Notes under the pieces: model-generated
Told to the model about the DNA's origin: nothing
What the model saw: the letters and a program-made list of their open reading frames with translations, nothing else
The model's database searches: none
Translations under genes and position numbers: made by a program
Origin: Alphaproteobacteria bacterium
GTDB lineage: Bacteria; Pseudomonadota; Alphaproteobacteria; UBA8366; GCA-2717185
DNA: 45,980 bases
Direction of reading: 5' to 3'
Assembly (NCBI GenBank): GCA_028822585.1
Contig: JAPKDL010000014.1
Coordinates: 1 to 45,980, forward strand
Shown here: one piece after another, positions 8,970-18,195 of the stretch
Position numbering within the stretch: the first letter of the stretch is position 1
How the letters are laid out: each line of letters opens with the position of its first letter

Positions 8970-9596
8970 TTATTTACGATCTGGCGCCGCCGGCAACCCA
9001 ATGGCCTGTTTATCCATCAGCGGCAATTCTAATTCGACCTTGGGCAAGCGCGTATTTAGGCGATTCATGGATTCTTTCGAGATTACAATTCGGGAATCAA
9101 CAAACAAAACCGTCCCACGAACCCGACCTGCATTCATAATGATGTTGATACCTTTTTCCTTGGCAATTTCACTCAGGACATCCGCTAAGACGAGCTCCAC
9201 TTTTTGCATTCCCCTTGTGAATGCCGCATCTAATTGTTTTTTAATTTTTTGTACATTCTGTTGAAGTCGCCTCGCCTTATTTTGAAATTTTACGCGGCGC
9301 TCGGAAAACACCTTTGGATCCAAAAGTGTTTGCTGCCGGGCTAACTGCTGCCGCGATTGTTCCAATTCCGCAGTAACCACCTGAATGTCTTTTTGATAAG
9401 CCGCATGTTGTTCATTTATCTGGGCAATAATCTCTTGCCCTGCCAACGAGCTTCGAACGGTTCTGGCAAAGTCAATAACACCAATAACAGGCACAGGAAA
9501 TTGAGAGGACCCTGTAGTTTGCGCCCTAACAGACGTAGGCTCCGCCAGCAGCAATACACCCAGGACAAATAAAAATCCGGTCAGGTATTTCATCAT
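8970..9596 (-). CDS. skp: Periplasmic OmpH/Skp-family chaperone
   Basis: Skp-like chaperones hold unfolded outer-membrane proteins in the periplasm on their way to BamA. The 208-residue protein has a signal peptide (hydrophobic residues 5-18, probable cleavage after VRA at residue 25), then VIGVIDFARTVRSS, the short strand that starts the family domain. A long charged coiled coil follows (about 60-125) and then the returning segment ending in VLFVDSRIVIS. The C-terminal tail after about residue 180 is longer than in E. coli Skp. It lies three bases after bamA, in keeping with their shared task. Confidence 0.9.
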   Translation of the reverse strand: MMKYLTGFLFVLGVLLLAEPTSVRAQTTGSSQFPVPVIGVIDFARTVRSSLAGQEIIAQINEQHAAYQKDIQVVTAELEQSRQQLARQQTLLDPKVFSERRVKFQNKARRLQQNVQKIKKQLDAAFTRGMQKVELVLADVLSEIAKEKGINIIMNAGRVRGTVLFVDSRIVISKESMNRLNTRLPKVELELPLMDKQAIGLPAAPDRK

Positions 9597-9599
9597 GGT

Positions 9600-11966
9600 T
9601 TAGAACCTGGTTCCAAAATTAAACCGAATGGCCTCTGTGACGTCGAAATCCTCTTTTAAAATCGGAAAGGAAAAATCAATTCGGATGGGACCAAACGGAG
9701 ACTGCCAACCAAGTCCTACGCCCACAGCCAATCGAATTGATCCTGTGTCCACAACAACTGCGTCGTCAAAATCAAGTTCCGTAATTGTTCCTGCATCAGT
9801 GAAGACCGCGCCGTTGACGCTGAATTGTTTGGGCAGCCCCAGCGGAAAGAGCACTTCGGCAGTTGCGGCATAACTCTGCTTGCCTCCCAACGCATCATCT
9901 GTGCTCAAATCCCGCGGCCCAATGCCAGCAGACTTAAACCCACGAAGTTTGTCGCCTCCCTGAAAAAACCTGTCGCTGACCCGAATATCGTCGTTAAATC
10001 CAAATATATTTCCGACTTCTCCTCTCACCGACGCGACCCAACCTTCCTTGATAGGGTAAAAATATTGCGCCTTGGCGCGCGTCTTGAGATAACTGACGTC
10101 CCCACCTATCCCTGCAATGTCATTTGACAAGCTGAGCAAGTATCCACTTGTAGGCGACACTGAAGAATTTCTTCGATCATACGTTAAATCATGTCCGATA
10201 ACGGACGAAATTTTACTACCGACTTCCGCCCTAATAAATTTAGATGCTCCACTATCAACATCGGTAATATCATCTTCTCGAATTGTATAACGCAGCGAGT
10301 GCAGCAAATATTCACTTATAGCGTATCCGAGTCGGAGCTTTCCGCCAGTTGCAGTAGTTTGAAATTCATCAATAATATTAGATTGAGTATGGAAAGCATC
10401 AATACCAGCCGCGAGCTCCTTACCCATGAAATAGGGTTCCGTGACCCCGATATCGAAAGTTTGCCTCGAAGCTGCCAAACTTAACGCCATGCGAAAAGTT
10501 TTGCCCCGCCCCAATAAATTCCGTTCGCGCAGTTTGATATCTGCCAAAACGCCCGCCGAGGACGAAAATCCAGCGCCGAGACTCAACTCACCGGTCGACT
10601 TTTCCGCAACTTCAACTTTGACAATTGTTTTGTCCGGCGTTGAGCCAGGAATGTTGTTCACCTCGACGCGTGAAAAGTAATCTAGATTTTGAATTCTGGT
10701 CCTCGAACGCCGTAACTTCGTGGAACTGAAGGCGTCACCTTCGACAATTTTAAATTCGCGTCGAATAACTTTATCCAGCGTTCGGACATTACCGTCGATA
10801 TCAATTTTTTCGACAAAAACTCGCGCGCCTTCACGTATGTCAAATATGATATTAATTAAGTTATTTTTGCGATCCCGTTGAACCTGTGGCCTTACATTCA
10901 CGAAGGCGAATCCCTTATCACCGACGGCGTTTGTTAATGTAGTTACGGCTCTGTCCACCGCTTCGGCGTCATACCAATCACCGGATTCCGCCTCTATCAC
11001 CGCGATTAAATCCTTGGGGTCGACATCTTTGATTTTGGAAATGACGTCGAATTTTTTGAATTTATATCGCTTCCCTTCCTCGATCGTGAAGGTTATGAAA
11101 AAGTCCTTACGATCAGGTGAGAGTTCAGCGACTGCTGAAGCGACCCGGAAATCTGCAAATCCATTTTGCAAATAATACCGTCGCAAAAGTTCCCGATCGA
11201 ACGTTAAACGGTCTGGATCATAGGTGTCGTTGGATGTTAAGAACATATACCAACGTGTTTCCGTGGTTTGGATAACCTCTCGCAACGCTCGGTCAGAAAA
11301 CTCTCTATTGCCCACAAAAGTAATTCTGCGAATACCTGTTAGCGCGCCTTCGTCAATTTCAAATATAAGATCCACACGGTTTTGCGGCAATTGGATAATT
11401 TTTGGCTCCACTGTCGCGGCAAACCGACCAGTTCTACGATATAAATCCAACAGACGTTTCACATCGTTTTGCACACGTGTCCGCGTGTACACAATTCGCG
11501 GGCGTAATTGTACTTCGTTTTCCAGCAACTCTAGTTCCAGTCGAGCGTTTCCTTCAAAAGAAATTCGATTGATGATAGGGTTTTCAACAACTCGAACCAC
11601 CAAATCATCGCCTTGCCGACTCAACGTCACATCTGCAAACAAGCCAGTCGCAAATAGCGCTTTCAAGGATTGGTTTACCCGAGTGGGCTCGAACGGATCC
11701 CCTTCCTTGATAACCATATATGAACGAACGGTTTCGGGCTCAATTCGTTGGGCACCTTCAATGGCGATTTCCGAGACAATGGCCTGCCCCGCGCTGCGCG
11801 GCTCGGGAGGAACAGTGCGTTGGGAAACGCTTGGTACGCCCACGCGCGGCGCAGGCGTCACGATTGCCGGAGTCCCCTGCGCCAACAACACAGATTCAGA
11901 ACTTGATATCAGTAGAGCGCCCACGAGGAGCGCTCTAAATACAATTATGGGGCTGAATGAATACAA
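9600..11966 (-). CDS. bamA: Outer membrane protein assembly factor BamA
   Basis: Essential Omp85-family core of the BAM complex, which folds beta-barrels into the outer membrane. The 788-residue protein has a signal peptide (cleavage probably after residue 29), then five POTRA domains (about 60-430; the first begins IAIEGAQRIEP, a later one reads EKIDIDGNVRT). A C-terminal 16-stranded barrel follows. The lid-lock loop motif is present as KLRGFKSAGIG, and the protein ends in phenylalanine, the usual outer-membrane barrel signature. The start is TTG. I accept it because GAGGGA lies five bases upstream and no ATG or GTG lies near the signal peptide. It is preceded by rseP and followed by skp. 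Confidence 0.95.
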   Translation of the reverse strand: MYSFSPIIVFRALLVGALLISSSESVLLAQGTPAIVTPAPRVGVPSVSQRTVPPEPRSAGQAIVSEIAIEGAQRIEPETVRSYMVIKEGDPFEPTRVNQSLKALFATGLFADVTLSRQGDDLVVRVVENPIINRISFEGNARLELELLENEVQLRPRIVYTRTRVQNDVKRLLDLYRRTGRFAATVEPKIIQLPQNRVDLIFEIDEGALTGIRRITFVGNREFSDRALREVIQTTETRWYMFLTSNDTYDPDRLTFDRELLRRYYLQNGFADFRVASAVAELSPDRKDFFITFTIEEGKRYKFKKFDVISKIKDVDPKDLIAVIEAESGDWYDAEAVDRAVTTLTNAVGDKGFAFVNVRPQVQRDRKNNLINIIFDIREGARVFVEKIDIDGNVRTLDKVIRREFKIVEGDAFSSTKLRRSRTRIQNLDYFSRVEVNNIPGSTPDKTIVKVEVAEKSTGELSLGAGFSSSAGVLADIKLRERNLLGRGKTFRMALSLAASRQTFDIGVTEPYFMGKELAAGIDAFHTQSNIIDEFQTTATGGKLRLGYAISEYLLHSLRYTIREDDITDVDSGASKFIRAEVGSKISSVIGHDLTYDRRNSSVSPTSGYLLSLSNDIAGIGGDVSYLKTRAKAQYFYPIKEGWVASVRGEVGNIFGFNDDIRVSDRFFQGGDKLRGFKSAGIGPRDLSTDDALGGKQSYAATAEVLFPLGLPKQFSVNGAVFTDAGTITELDFDDAVVVDTGSIRLAVGVGLGWQSPFGPIRIDFSFPILKEDFDVTEAIRFNFGTRF

Positions 11967-11971
11967 ATATT

Positions 11972-11977
11972 TCCCTC
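11972..11977 (-). promoter_or_regulatory. Ribosome binding site that fixes the TTG start of bamA
   Basis: GAGGGA on the minus strand, five bases before the TTG at 11966-11964. It decides the start because the signal peptide has no other start codon nearby. Confidence 0.7.
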
Positions 11978-12010
11978 AAACAACTGTATACAGTACTGGA
12001 AATTTACTTA

Positions 12011-13123
12011 CTAATTCCAATAAGGCAAATTAACAACATCATTAATTGTAACGAATACCATGAGGGTCAAGACTAACGCCAGTCCAATTCGCAACCCATA
12101 TTCTTGAGTTTTTTCGCTAAGCGGACGTCCCCTTATGGCTTCAAGCATGAAAAACATTAGGTGTCCCCCATCGAGCATGGGGACGGGAAACAAGTTTATC
12201 AACCCAAGATTCACCGACAATAGAGCCATGAAGGTAATCAGCGACAACACGCCATTTTCCCACACCTCGCCCGACATTTGCGCAATTTTTATGGGACCGC
12301 CCAGTTCATCCGCGTTTCGGGCGCCGGAGATTATTTGGCCAACAGCCTCCAGCGTCCCCGTAATCAACGACCATGTTTCTTGCATCGCGTACCAAACGGC
12401 AGTGACCGGGTCCCGTTGCTTGAATTCAACGCCCTGCCGCGTCACACCGAGAAGGCCAATCCTGTGCTTGTTGCCCGACCGAACTGTGATTTCCTTGATT
12501 TTCGGCGTAGCGGTTAATACGACCTCAATATTTTCCCGGAGCACAACAATCGTTACTGGTGAACCCGGGTTCAAACGAATGAGATGTTGAACGTCTTCGA
12601 ATCGTTCAATGGTTTTGTCTTCAATTCTAAGAAACCTGTCGCCAGGTTGAAATCCGGCTGCGGCCGCTGCGCTGTCTGGAACGACGGTTCCGACTTCGGC
12701 AGGTGAAAACGGTTGTCCAAGTGTCGAAAATAACCCAGCCAGCACCACAATCGCGAAGATAAAATTTGCAGCCGGCCCAGCAAAAACGATCAACGCCCTT
12801 TTAAATAAGGGCTTATGCTTAAATGAAACCTGTTTCTCCGCCTCCGAAAGAAGGCGCGGGATGTCGCTGTTACCCTCGAAATCACCTTCACCAAACATTT
12901 TTACATACCCGCCCAATGGCACAGCGCTAATTTTCCACCGAGTATTGGTTTTGTCCGTCCACCCCATCAATTCCGGCCCAAATCCAATCGAAAACACCTC
13001 TACGCGTACACCCGCCCAACGGGCAATCGCGAAATGTCCCATTTCATGAACGAAGACCAGGACAGTCAAAACGACCAAAAAAGGAAGGACGGTGGTCCAA
13101 AGTGGCGAAAAAAATTCAATCAT
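12011..13123 (-). CDS. rseP: RIP metalloprotease RseP (site-2 protease)
   Basis: Membrane zinc protease that cuts anti-sigma factors and leftover signal peptides within the bilayer. The 370-residue protein has the zinc motif HEMGH at residues 26-30 in the first membrane helix. One clear PDZ domain covers about residues 125-205 (GTVVPDSAAAAAGFQPGDR). The third zinc ligand motif is NLFPVPMLDGGHL near 320, and a last membrane segment closes the protein. A single PDZ rather than the two of E. coli RseP is seen in the alphaproteobacterial type (MmpA-like). It lies 16 bases after dxr and 44 bases before bamA. Confidence 0.94.
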   Translation of the reverse strand: MIEFFSPLWTTVLPFLVVLTVLVFVHEMGHFAIARWAGVRVEVFSIGFGPELMGWTDKTNTRWKISAVPLGGYVKMFGEGDFEGNSDIPRLLSEAEKQVSFKHKPLFKRALIVFAGPAANFIFAIVVLAGLFSTLGQPFSPAEVGTVVPDSAAAAAGFQPGDRFLRIEDKTIERFEDVQHLIRLNPGSPVTIVVLRENIEVVLTATPKIKEITVRSGNKHRIGLLGVTRQGVEFKQRDPVTAVWYAMQETWSLITGTLEAVGQIISGARNADELGGPIKIAQMSGEVWENGVLSLITFMALLSVNLGLINLFPVPMLDGGHLMFFMLEAIRGRPLSEKTQEYGLRIGLALVLTLMVFVTINDVVNLPYWN

Positions 13124-13139
13124 AATTACTGAAATTCAC

Positions 13140-14330
13140 TTAATTTCTAACAGTGTTCAAGATCGAGCGCGCTTCTTGTCGCGCAGCGGCGTCGAATTCA
13201 ACGACTTCATCCAAACTCGACATGGATTGCGTAGGGCGTTTATTCAAGGTTTTTTCAACAATTTCAGCAATCTTTAAAAACCCAACGCGTCCAGCGAGGA
13301 ATGCTTCCACGGCAATTTCATTCGCCGCATTCAATGTTGTCGGGGCGTCTCCCCCCGCCAACAGCGCTTCGCGCGCCAGCCGAAGTGCTGGAAATCGTTC
13401 TGGATCAGGCGCTTCAAAGGTCAATTTCGACAGAGTTGCAAGATCCAAAGGCACCAAAGCGGCGTTCATCCGCCCCGGCCAAGCTAATGTATAAGCTATC
13501 GGCGTTCGCATATCTGGGGTGCCAAGCTGCGCCAAAACCGAACCATCGACATAAGCCACAAGACTATGGACGACGGATTCGGGGTGGACCAACACCTTGA
13601 TCTTTTCTTCCGGCATATCAAACAAGTAATGGGCTTCTATAACTTCCAACCCTTTGTTCATCATTGTCGCGGAATCAACCGAAATTTTAACGCCCATGTC
13701 CCAATTGGGATGCGCGATGGCTTGAGCTGGCGTGACACCGCGCATTTGTTCTGTTGTAAAGGTCCGAAATGGGCCGCCAGACGCCGTCAAAGTCAAATGA
13801 TCAACTGCCATACGTTGATCAACATTAAACACTTGAAAAATGGCGTTATGTTCTGAATCCACGGGCAATAACACGGCCCCATTTCGCTCAATAGCGTCCA
13901 CCATCAAATCGCCGGCGCAAACGAGACATTCCTTGTTCGCCAATCCAATCGTAGCGCCCCGATTTACTGCCGCTAATGTCGGTGCCAACCCCGCAGCACC
14001 AACAATTGCGGCAATCACCAAATCAGATGGCCGCGCAGCGGCGTCGATAATCGCGTCACGCCCGCACGCAACCTCGGTTGTCGTATCGGAGAGTGCGTCC
14101 TTAACCGCTTTGTACCGAGTTTCATCTCCAATCGCCACAAACCGGGGGTGCAAACGACGCGCCTGATCGATCAGCAATTCGAAATTACGTGAAGCTGTTA
14201 AGGCTTCAACTTTATAATCTTCGGGATTGCGCTCAATCAGATCAATTGTACTGCAGCCAACCGACCCCGTTGACCCCAAAATAGTTACCGTTCTACGCGT
14301 ATTAGTTATAGACCGCGCCGTTACGTCCAT
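13140..14330 (-). CDS. dxr: 1-deoxy-D-xylulose 5-phosphate reductoisomerase
   Basis: Second enzyme of the MEP isoprenoid pathway. It converts DXP to 2-C-methyl-D-erythritol 4-phosphate with NADPH. The 396-residue protein shows the NADPH-binding ILGSTGSVG near residues 18-26, LANKECLVCAG, the metal and substrate motif LPVDSEHNAIFQ, LTASGGPFR, and SVDSATMMNKGLEVIEAHYLF. Its first 10 bases overlap the end of cdsA. Its product leads to the C15 precursor used by UppS two genes upstream. Confidence 0.97.
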   Translation of the reverse strand: MDVTARSITNTRRTVTILGSTGSVGCSTIDLIERNPEDYKVEALTASRNFELLIDQARRLHPRFVAIGDETRYKAVKDALSDTTTEVACGRDAIIDAAARPSDLVIAAIVGAAGLAPTLAAVNRGATIGLANKECLVCAGDLMVDAIERNGAVLLPVDSEHNAIFQVFNVDQRMAVDHLTLTASGGPFRTFTTEQMRGVTPAQAIAHPNWDMGVKISVDSATMMNKGLEVIEAHYLFDMPEEKIKVLVHPESVVHSLVAYVDGSVLAQLGTPDMRTPIAYTLAWPGRMNAALVPLDLATLSKLTFEAPDPERFPALRLAREALLAGGDAPTTLNAANEIAVEAFLAGRVGFLKIAEIVEKTLNKRPTQSMSSLDEVVEFDAAARQEARSILNTVRN

Positions 14331-15148
14331 GTAAACGGACTCCCTCCGTTAATCCACACAATAAGACCGGCCAATGGCGCTACTGTCAAAAATCCATCAA
14401 GGCGGTCCAATACCCCCCCGTGACCAGGGATAAGCGTCCCGGAATCTTTCACGTTATAACGCCTTTTTAAAGCTGATTCTATCAAGTCGCCAGCTTGCGC
14501 AGCTAAACCCAAAACCACACCAAGAACTGCGAAGGTAAACAAAGTCGATTGTCCTGAAATCACCGCTGCGACTACCGCAACACCGCCGGCGCAAATGGAT
14601 CCGCCGAGTAAGCCCGACCACGTTTTTCCTGGGCTAATTTTCGGTGCCATCTTCGGTCCCCCTACGGTGCAACCCACGGCATATGCGCCAATATCCATCG
14701 CAATGACAACTCCCACCAAACAAGACACGGTCTCTAATCCATTGGCAGGTATACTGCGCAGCCACGCCAAAGACATTCCCGCCGCAGATATATAGAGGAA
14801 GCCAAATATTGTTAGCTTTATGTCGTCGACCGCGCCCCATCGCGCCAATCCACAAATCAAGATCGCGCTCACAACGACAAGCCCCACTGCAGCGGCACCA
14901 TATCCAAATTGAAGGATTAACACAGCGCAAGCAGCCGCAATCGGTAAAATCAGGGAAATCCATTTTGAGGATGCAAGGCTCAATCTCGCCCACTCAACGC
15001 ACATAATTCCGGACAACAAGGCGATGAAGATTGTAAACGGCCACTCGCCCAGCCAAACAAGCGCTATTGCAAACGGCAAAATTATTGCAGCAGACACAAT
15101 TCGTAAAAATAAGTTACTGTATTTAGCGGTTTTCAACAGTACGCCCAT
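14321..15148 (-). CDS. cdsA: Phosphatidate cytidylyltransferase
   Basis: Integral membrane enzyme that makes CDP-diacylglycerol from phosphatidate and CTP, the branch point for all phospholipids. The 275-residue protein has about eight hydrophobic segments. Near the C-terminus it has the CdsA signature, SALKR followed by VKDSGTLIPGHGGVLDRLDG. The start is uncertain: I take the ATG at 15148, which overlaps the end of uppS by 26 bases. The longer frame from 15289 would add 47 charged residues that are out-of-frame uppS sequence. No strong ribosome binding site is visible, so coupling to uppS translation is likely. Confidence 0.93.
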   Translation of the reverse strand: MGVLLKTAKYSNLFLRIVSAAIILPFAIALVWLGEWPFTIFIALLSGIMCVEWARLSLASSKWISLILPIAAACAVLILQFGYGAAAVGLVVVSAILICGLARWGAVDDIKLTIFGFLYISAAGMSLAWLRSIPANGLETVSCLVGVVIAMDIGAYAVGCTVGGPKMAPKISPGKTWSGLLGGSICAGGVAVVAAVISGQSTLFTFAVLGVVLGLAAQAGDLIESALKRRYNVKDSGTLIPGHGGVLDRLDGFLTVAPLAGLIVWINGGSPFTWT

Positions 15149-15860
15149 ACCGCCGCTCGCGGGTGCCAAATTCTTCGATCGCTGCCTGAAAATCTTTCTC
15201 TTGAAAGTCTGGCCATAGCTGATCGACAAAGACCAGTTCCGTATAGGCGGATTGCCATAGTAAAAAATTACTAATACGCTGTTCACCACTGGTCCGAATT
15301 ATCAGGTCAGGGTCAGGAATATCGCGGGTGAGCAAATAATTGGATACGAGGTCTTCATTAATTTCATCCAGGTTAAGTACGCCCTGAACCGCATCTTCCG
15401 CAATAGCGCGAACCGCCCAAGTTATCTCCTGGCGCCCGCTATAACTCAACGCCAGGACTAATGTTAATTGCTTGTTATCAAAAGTTTTATTTTCAGCTAA
15501 CTCTATTAACCCAACAGTTTCCTTATCGAATTTCGTTCGGTCGCCTACGACACAAATTTTAACGCCTTTCGCATGTAACTCTTCAGTTTCGGAGTGCAAA
15601 TAATAGCGTAAAAGCCTCATAATTTCGCCGACTTCGTCTTTAGAGCGATTCCAGTTTTCTGATGAAAACGCAAACAACGTCAAATACGAAACACCACAGT
15701 CGCTCGCTGCCTGAATCGCGCGGCGTACAGAGTCCGCACCTTTGCGGTGCCCCATAATTCGCGGCAAGCCACGAGTTGTCGCCCAACGCCCATTTCCATC
15801 CATGATGATGGCAACATGGACTGGCGTTGCCACGTTATGATCTGATACGCCCCTCATCAT
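15123..15860 (-). CDS. uppS: Di-trans,poly-cis-undecaprenyl-diphosphate synthase
   Basis: Cis-prenyltransferase that elongates farnesyl diphosphate to the C55 carrier used for peptidoglycan and LPS precursors. The catalytic Asp is at residue 21 in HVAIIMDGNGRWA. Further conserved blocks are TLFAFSSENWNR, ALSYSGRQEI, and the C-terminal DPDLIIRTSGEQRISNF with LWPDF. I chose the ATG at 15860 because AGG lies seven bases before it. A GTG two codons earlier (15866) overlaps the frr stop by four bases and is the alternative. Confidence 0.95.
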   Translation of the reverse strand: MMRGVSDHNVATPVHVAIIMDGNGRWATTRGLPRIMGHRKGADSVRRAIQAASDCGVSYLTLFAFSSENWNRSKDEVGEIMRLLRYYLHSETEELHAKGVKICVVGDRTKFDKETVGLIELAENKTFDNKQLTLVLALSYSGRQEITWAVRAIAEDAVQGVLNLDEINEDLVSNYLLTRDIPDPDLIIRTSGEQRISNFLLWQSAYTELVFVDQLWPDFQEKDFQAAIEEFGTRERRYGRTVENR

Positions 15861-15862
15861 CG

Positions 15863-16420
15863 TCACACCTGCAGTATTTCGCTTTCCTTTGTTTGAAGCG
15901 TTTCATCGACTTTTTTTATATGGGCGTCGGTGAGTTCTTGTATTTCGTCGGAGTAGAGTCGTTGGTCATCTTGGGAAATGTCTCCCGCCTTTTCTGATTT
16001 TTTTAATTGGTCCATACCATCCCGGCGAACATTTCTTACCGCAACGCGCCCTTGTTCTGCGTATTTTCCCGCGATCTTAGTTAATTCAACGCGGCGTTCC
16101 TCACTCAAATCCGGAATTGGCACGCGCACTAAATTCCCTTCGGTCTGGGGATTTAACCCAAGGTTGGACTCACGGATCGATTTTTCCACATTTTTAACTA
16201 AACCTTGGTCCCAAACCTGTACGGTCAGCATTCTCGCTTCCGGAACACTGATAGTACTCACCTGATTAATTGGCGTTTGTGCGCCATACGCTTCAACTGA
16301 CAAAGGCTCCAAAAGACTCGCCGAAGCTCGACCGGTCCGCAACCCGCCGAATTCTCGCGACAGCGCATCTAACGCACCATCCATCCGCCTTTCGATATCA
16401 TCAAGATCAATGTTCGCCAT
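15863..16420 (-). CDS. frr: Ribosome-recycling factor
   Basis: Splits post-termination ribosomes together with EF-G. The protein is 185 residues, exactly the usual length. It has the conserved GLRTGRAS near residue 30, the VRNVRRD block near 130, and the C-terminal charged helix that completes the three-helix bundle. The ATG at 16420 has GGGGG about eight bases upstream. A longer frame from 16441 would add seven residues overlapping the pyrH stop. The pyrH-frr-uppS order is conserved across bacteria. Confidence 0.96.
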   Translation of the reverse strand: MANIDLDDIERRMDGALDALSREFGGLRTGRASASLLEPLSVEAYGAQTPINQVSTISVPEARMLTVQVWDQGLVKNVEKSIRESNLGLNPQTEGNLVRVPIPDLSEERRVELTKIAGKYAEQGRVAVRNVRRDGMDQLKKSEKAGDISQDDQRLYSDEIQELTDAHIKKVDETLQTKESEILQV

Positions 16421-16437
16421 TTTTATTCTGCCCCCAA

Positions 16438-17166
16438 TCATTCATCGGTAATAATCGTGAATGTTCCGTTTCCTTTTATCACATCCGCGAACGCGCCCTT
16501 ATTGTGGATCGAAAATACCAGAATAGGAATGTTGTTTTCGCGCGCCAAAGATATTGCAGCAGCGTCCATAACTCGTAAGTCTCGCGACAAGACCTCCATG
16601 TATCCTAATTTATCATATCGTGTTGCGTCAGGATTAGTAACAGGGTCCTCACTATAAACGCCGTCAACCTGAGTCGCCTTCAACAGGGCGTCACAGTCCA
16701 TTTCTGAGGCGCGCAGTGCCGCCGCCGTATCTGTAGTAAAAAACGGATTTCCGGTCCCTGCGGCGAATATTACCACGCGTCCCTTTTCCATATGTCGAAT
16801 GGCGCGCCGTCGAACAAAGGGTTCGGAAACCGATTGCATGGGGATTGCCGATTGAACTCTGGTCGGCAGCCCTAACTTTTCGATGGCGTTCTGCATCGCG
16901 AGCGCATTGATTACAGTCGCCAGCATGCCCATGGTATCGGCACTTGCGCGTTCCATACCTTCTGCGGCACCGGAAACGCCCCGAAATATATTGCCACCGC
17001 CAATAACTATGCAAACCTGCACGCCCAGCTCCGTGACAGTAACAATTTCCGCCGCTATTCTTCCAACAATCGCCGGGTCCAACCCGTATTCACGGGTCCC
17101 CATCAGCGCTTCACCTGATAACTTTAACAATACGCGTTGATAACGGGGGCGATCCTGATTCGACAT
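16438..17166 (-). CDS. pyrH: UMP kinase
   Basis: Hexameric amino-acid-kinase-fold enzyme that phosphorylates UMP to UDP. The 242-residue protein has the phosphate-binding [12 protein letters not shown] near residues 12-23, [10 protein letters not shown] near 55-64, [20 protein letters not shown] near 135-155, and the metal-binding [13 protein letters not shown] near 163-176. It sits 33 bases after tsf with no terminator between, so it probably shares that transcript. Confidence 0.97.
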   Translation of the reverse strand: MSNQDRPRYQRVLLKLSGEALMGTREYGLDPAIVGRIAAEIVTVTELGVQVCIVIGGGNIFRGVSGAAEGMERASADTMGMLATVINALAMQNAIEKLGLPTRVQSAIPMQSVSEPFVRRRAIRHMEKGRVVIFAAGTGNPFFTTDTAAALRASEMDCDALLKATQVDGVYSEDPVTNPDATRYDKLGYMEVLSRDLRVMDAAAISLARENNIPILVFSIHNKGAFADVIKGNGTFTIITDE

Positions 17167-17199
17167 ATTTCGTTTCGCTCCTGTTTATGTGCCTTTGAT

Positions 17200-18126
17200 T
17201 TAACCCGCCAGCGTCGCCGCAACTTCATCGGCCAGGTTTTCCGACTTTTTCTCGATGCCTTCGCCAAGTGAAAACCGCACAAAACTGGCAATCTTCACAG
17301 GTGCGCCAACCTCTTTAGCCGCGTTTTCGAGCACCTTTGAAATCTTGGTTTCATTGTCGATAACAAAGGTCTGCTCCAGCAAGACGACTTCTTCGTAAAA
17401 CTTTCGCAATCGACCTTCCACCATTTTTTCAATGATGTTTTCCGGTCGATCTGTGGCCCTCGCCTGCTCAGTCAGAATCACACGCTCACGATCCAAATCT
17501 TCCGCTGCCACTTCATCCCGAGACACCCAACGCGGTAATGTCGCAGCGACATGCATCGCAATCTGTTTTCCCAAAGCGTTTAGAGCATCCTTGTCACCCT
17601 CAGATTCTAACGCGACCAAAACACCAATCTTCCCAATTCCCGTCGCCAAAGCATTGTGGACATAAGGCGCAACGACGCCATTGCCCACGCTCAACGCATG
17701 ACAACGACGGATAGACATGTTTTCGCCAATCGTCGCTATCATATCCGTCAATTCATCTGGTACGGACCGATTGGTACCAGGATAGTCGGTTCCAAGCACA
17801 GCTTCCATGTCGCCTCGGTTTTCCAGGGTCAGTTCAGCCATTGTCTTAACGAATTTTTGGAACGCTTCATTCCGCGCCACGAAGTCAGTTTCGGAATTCA
17901 CTTCGATTATGGCGCCGCTATTCTCGCCCGCCGCAACGGCGACCAAGCCTTCGGCCGCGATCCGACCGGCCTTCTTCGCCGCCTGGGACAAACCCTTTTT
18001 CCGAAGCCAATCAACCGAAGCTTCGATACCGCCATCTGTTTCGGTTAACGCCTTTTTGCAATCCATCATGCCAGCGCCGGTTTTATCCCGCAGTTCCTTA
18101 ACAAGCGCGGCTGTAATTTGAGCCAT
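17200..18126 (-). CDS. tsf: Translation elongation factor Ts
   Basis: Guanine-nucleotide exchange factor for EF-Tu. The 308-residue protein has the N-terminal UBA-like domain with the signature [18 protein letters not shown] (residues 10-27), then the two core subdomains, including [14 protein letters not shown]-type sequence near residue 75 (here [14 protein letters not shown]). It follows rpsB after a 69-base gap that contains a terminator-like hairpin. Confidence 0.97.
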   Translation of the reverse strand: MAQITAALVKELRDKTGAGMMDCKKALTETDGGIEASVDWLRKKGLSQAAKKAGRIAAEGLVAVAAGENSGAIIEVNSETDFVARNEAFQKFVKTMAELTLENRGDMEAVLGTDYPGTNRSVPDELTDMIATIGENMSIRRCHALSVGNGVVAPYVHNALATGIGKIGVLVALESEGDKDALNALGKQIAMHVAATLPRWVSRDEVAAEDLDRERVILTEQARATDRPENIIEKMVEGRLRKFYEEVVLLEQTFVIDNETKISKVLENAAKEVGAPVKIASFVRFSLGEGIEKKSENLADEVAATLAG

Positions 18127-18153
18127 CTTTAACCTCTATCAGAAATAAACTTA

Positions 18154-18185
18154 AGGCCCCTTTAATTTAACGTTCAAAGGGGCCT
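18154..18185 (-). terminator. Terminator or attenuator hairpin between rpsB and tsf
   Basis: AGGCCCCTTT and AAAGGGGCCT form a perfect 10-bp stem around a 12-base loop. On the minus strand it is followed by TTAAGTTTATTT, a weak U-rich tail. Placed between two co-transcribed genes, it would let rpsB be expressed above tsf, or act as partial termination. It could also protect the rpsB message end. Confidence 0.6.
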
Positions 18186-18195
18186 CATGAAATCA

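Noticed and set aside
11224-12033. 269-residue plus-strand frame opposite the 5' part of bamA
   Set aside because: It lies antisense to a gene with a clear family match, is rich in Ser, Arg and Thr with no recognisable domain, and has no supporting start site.
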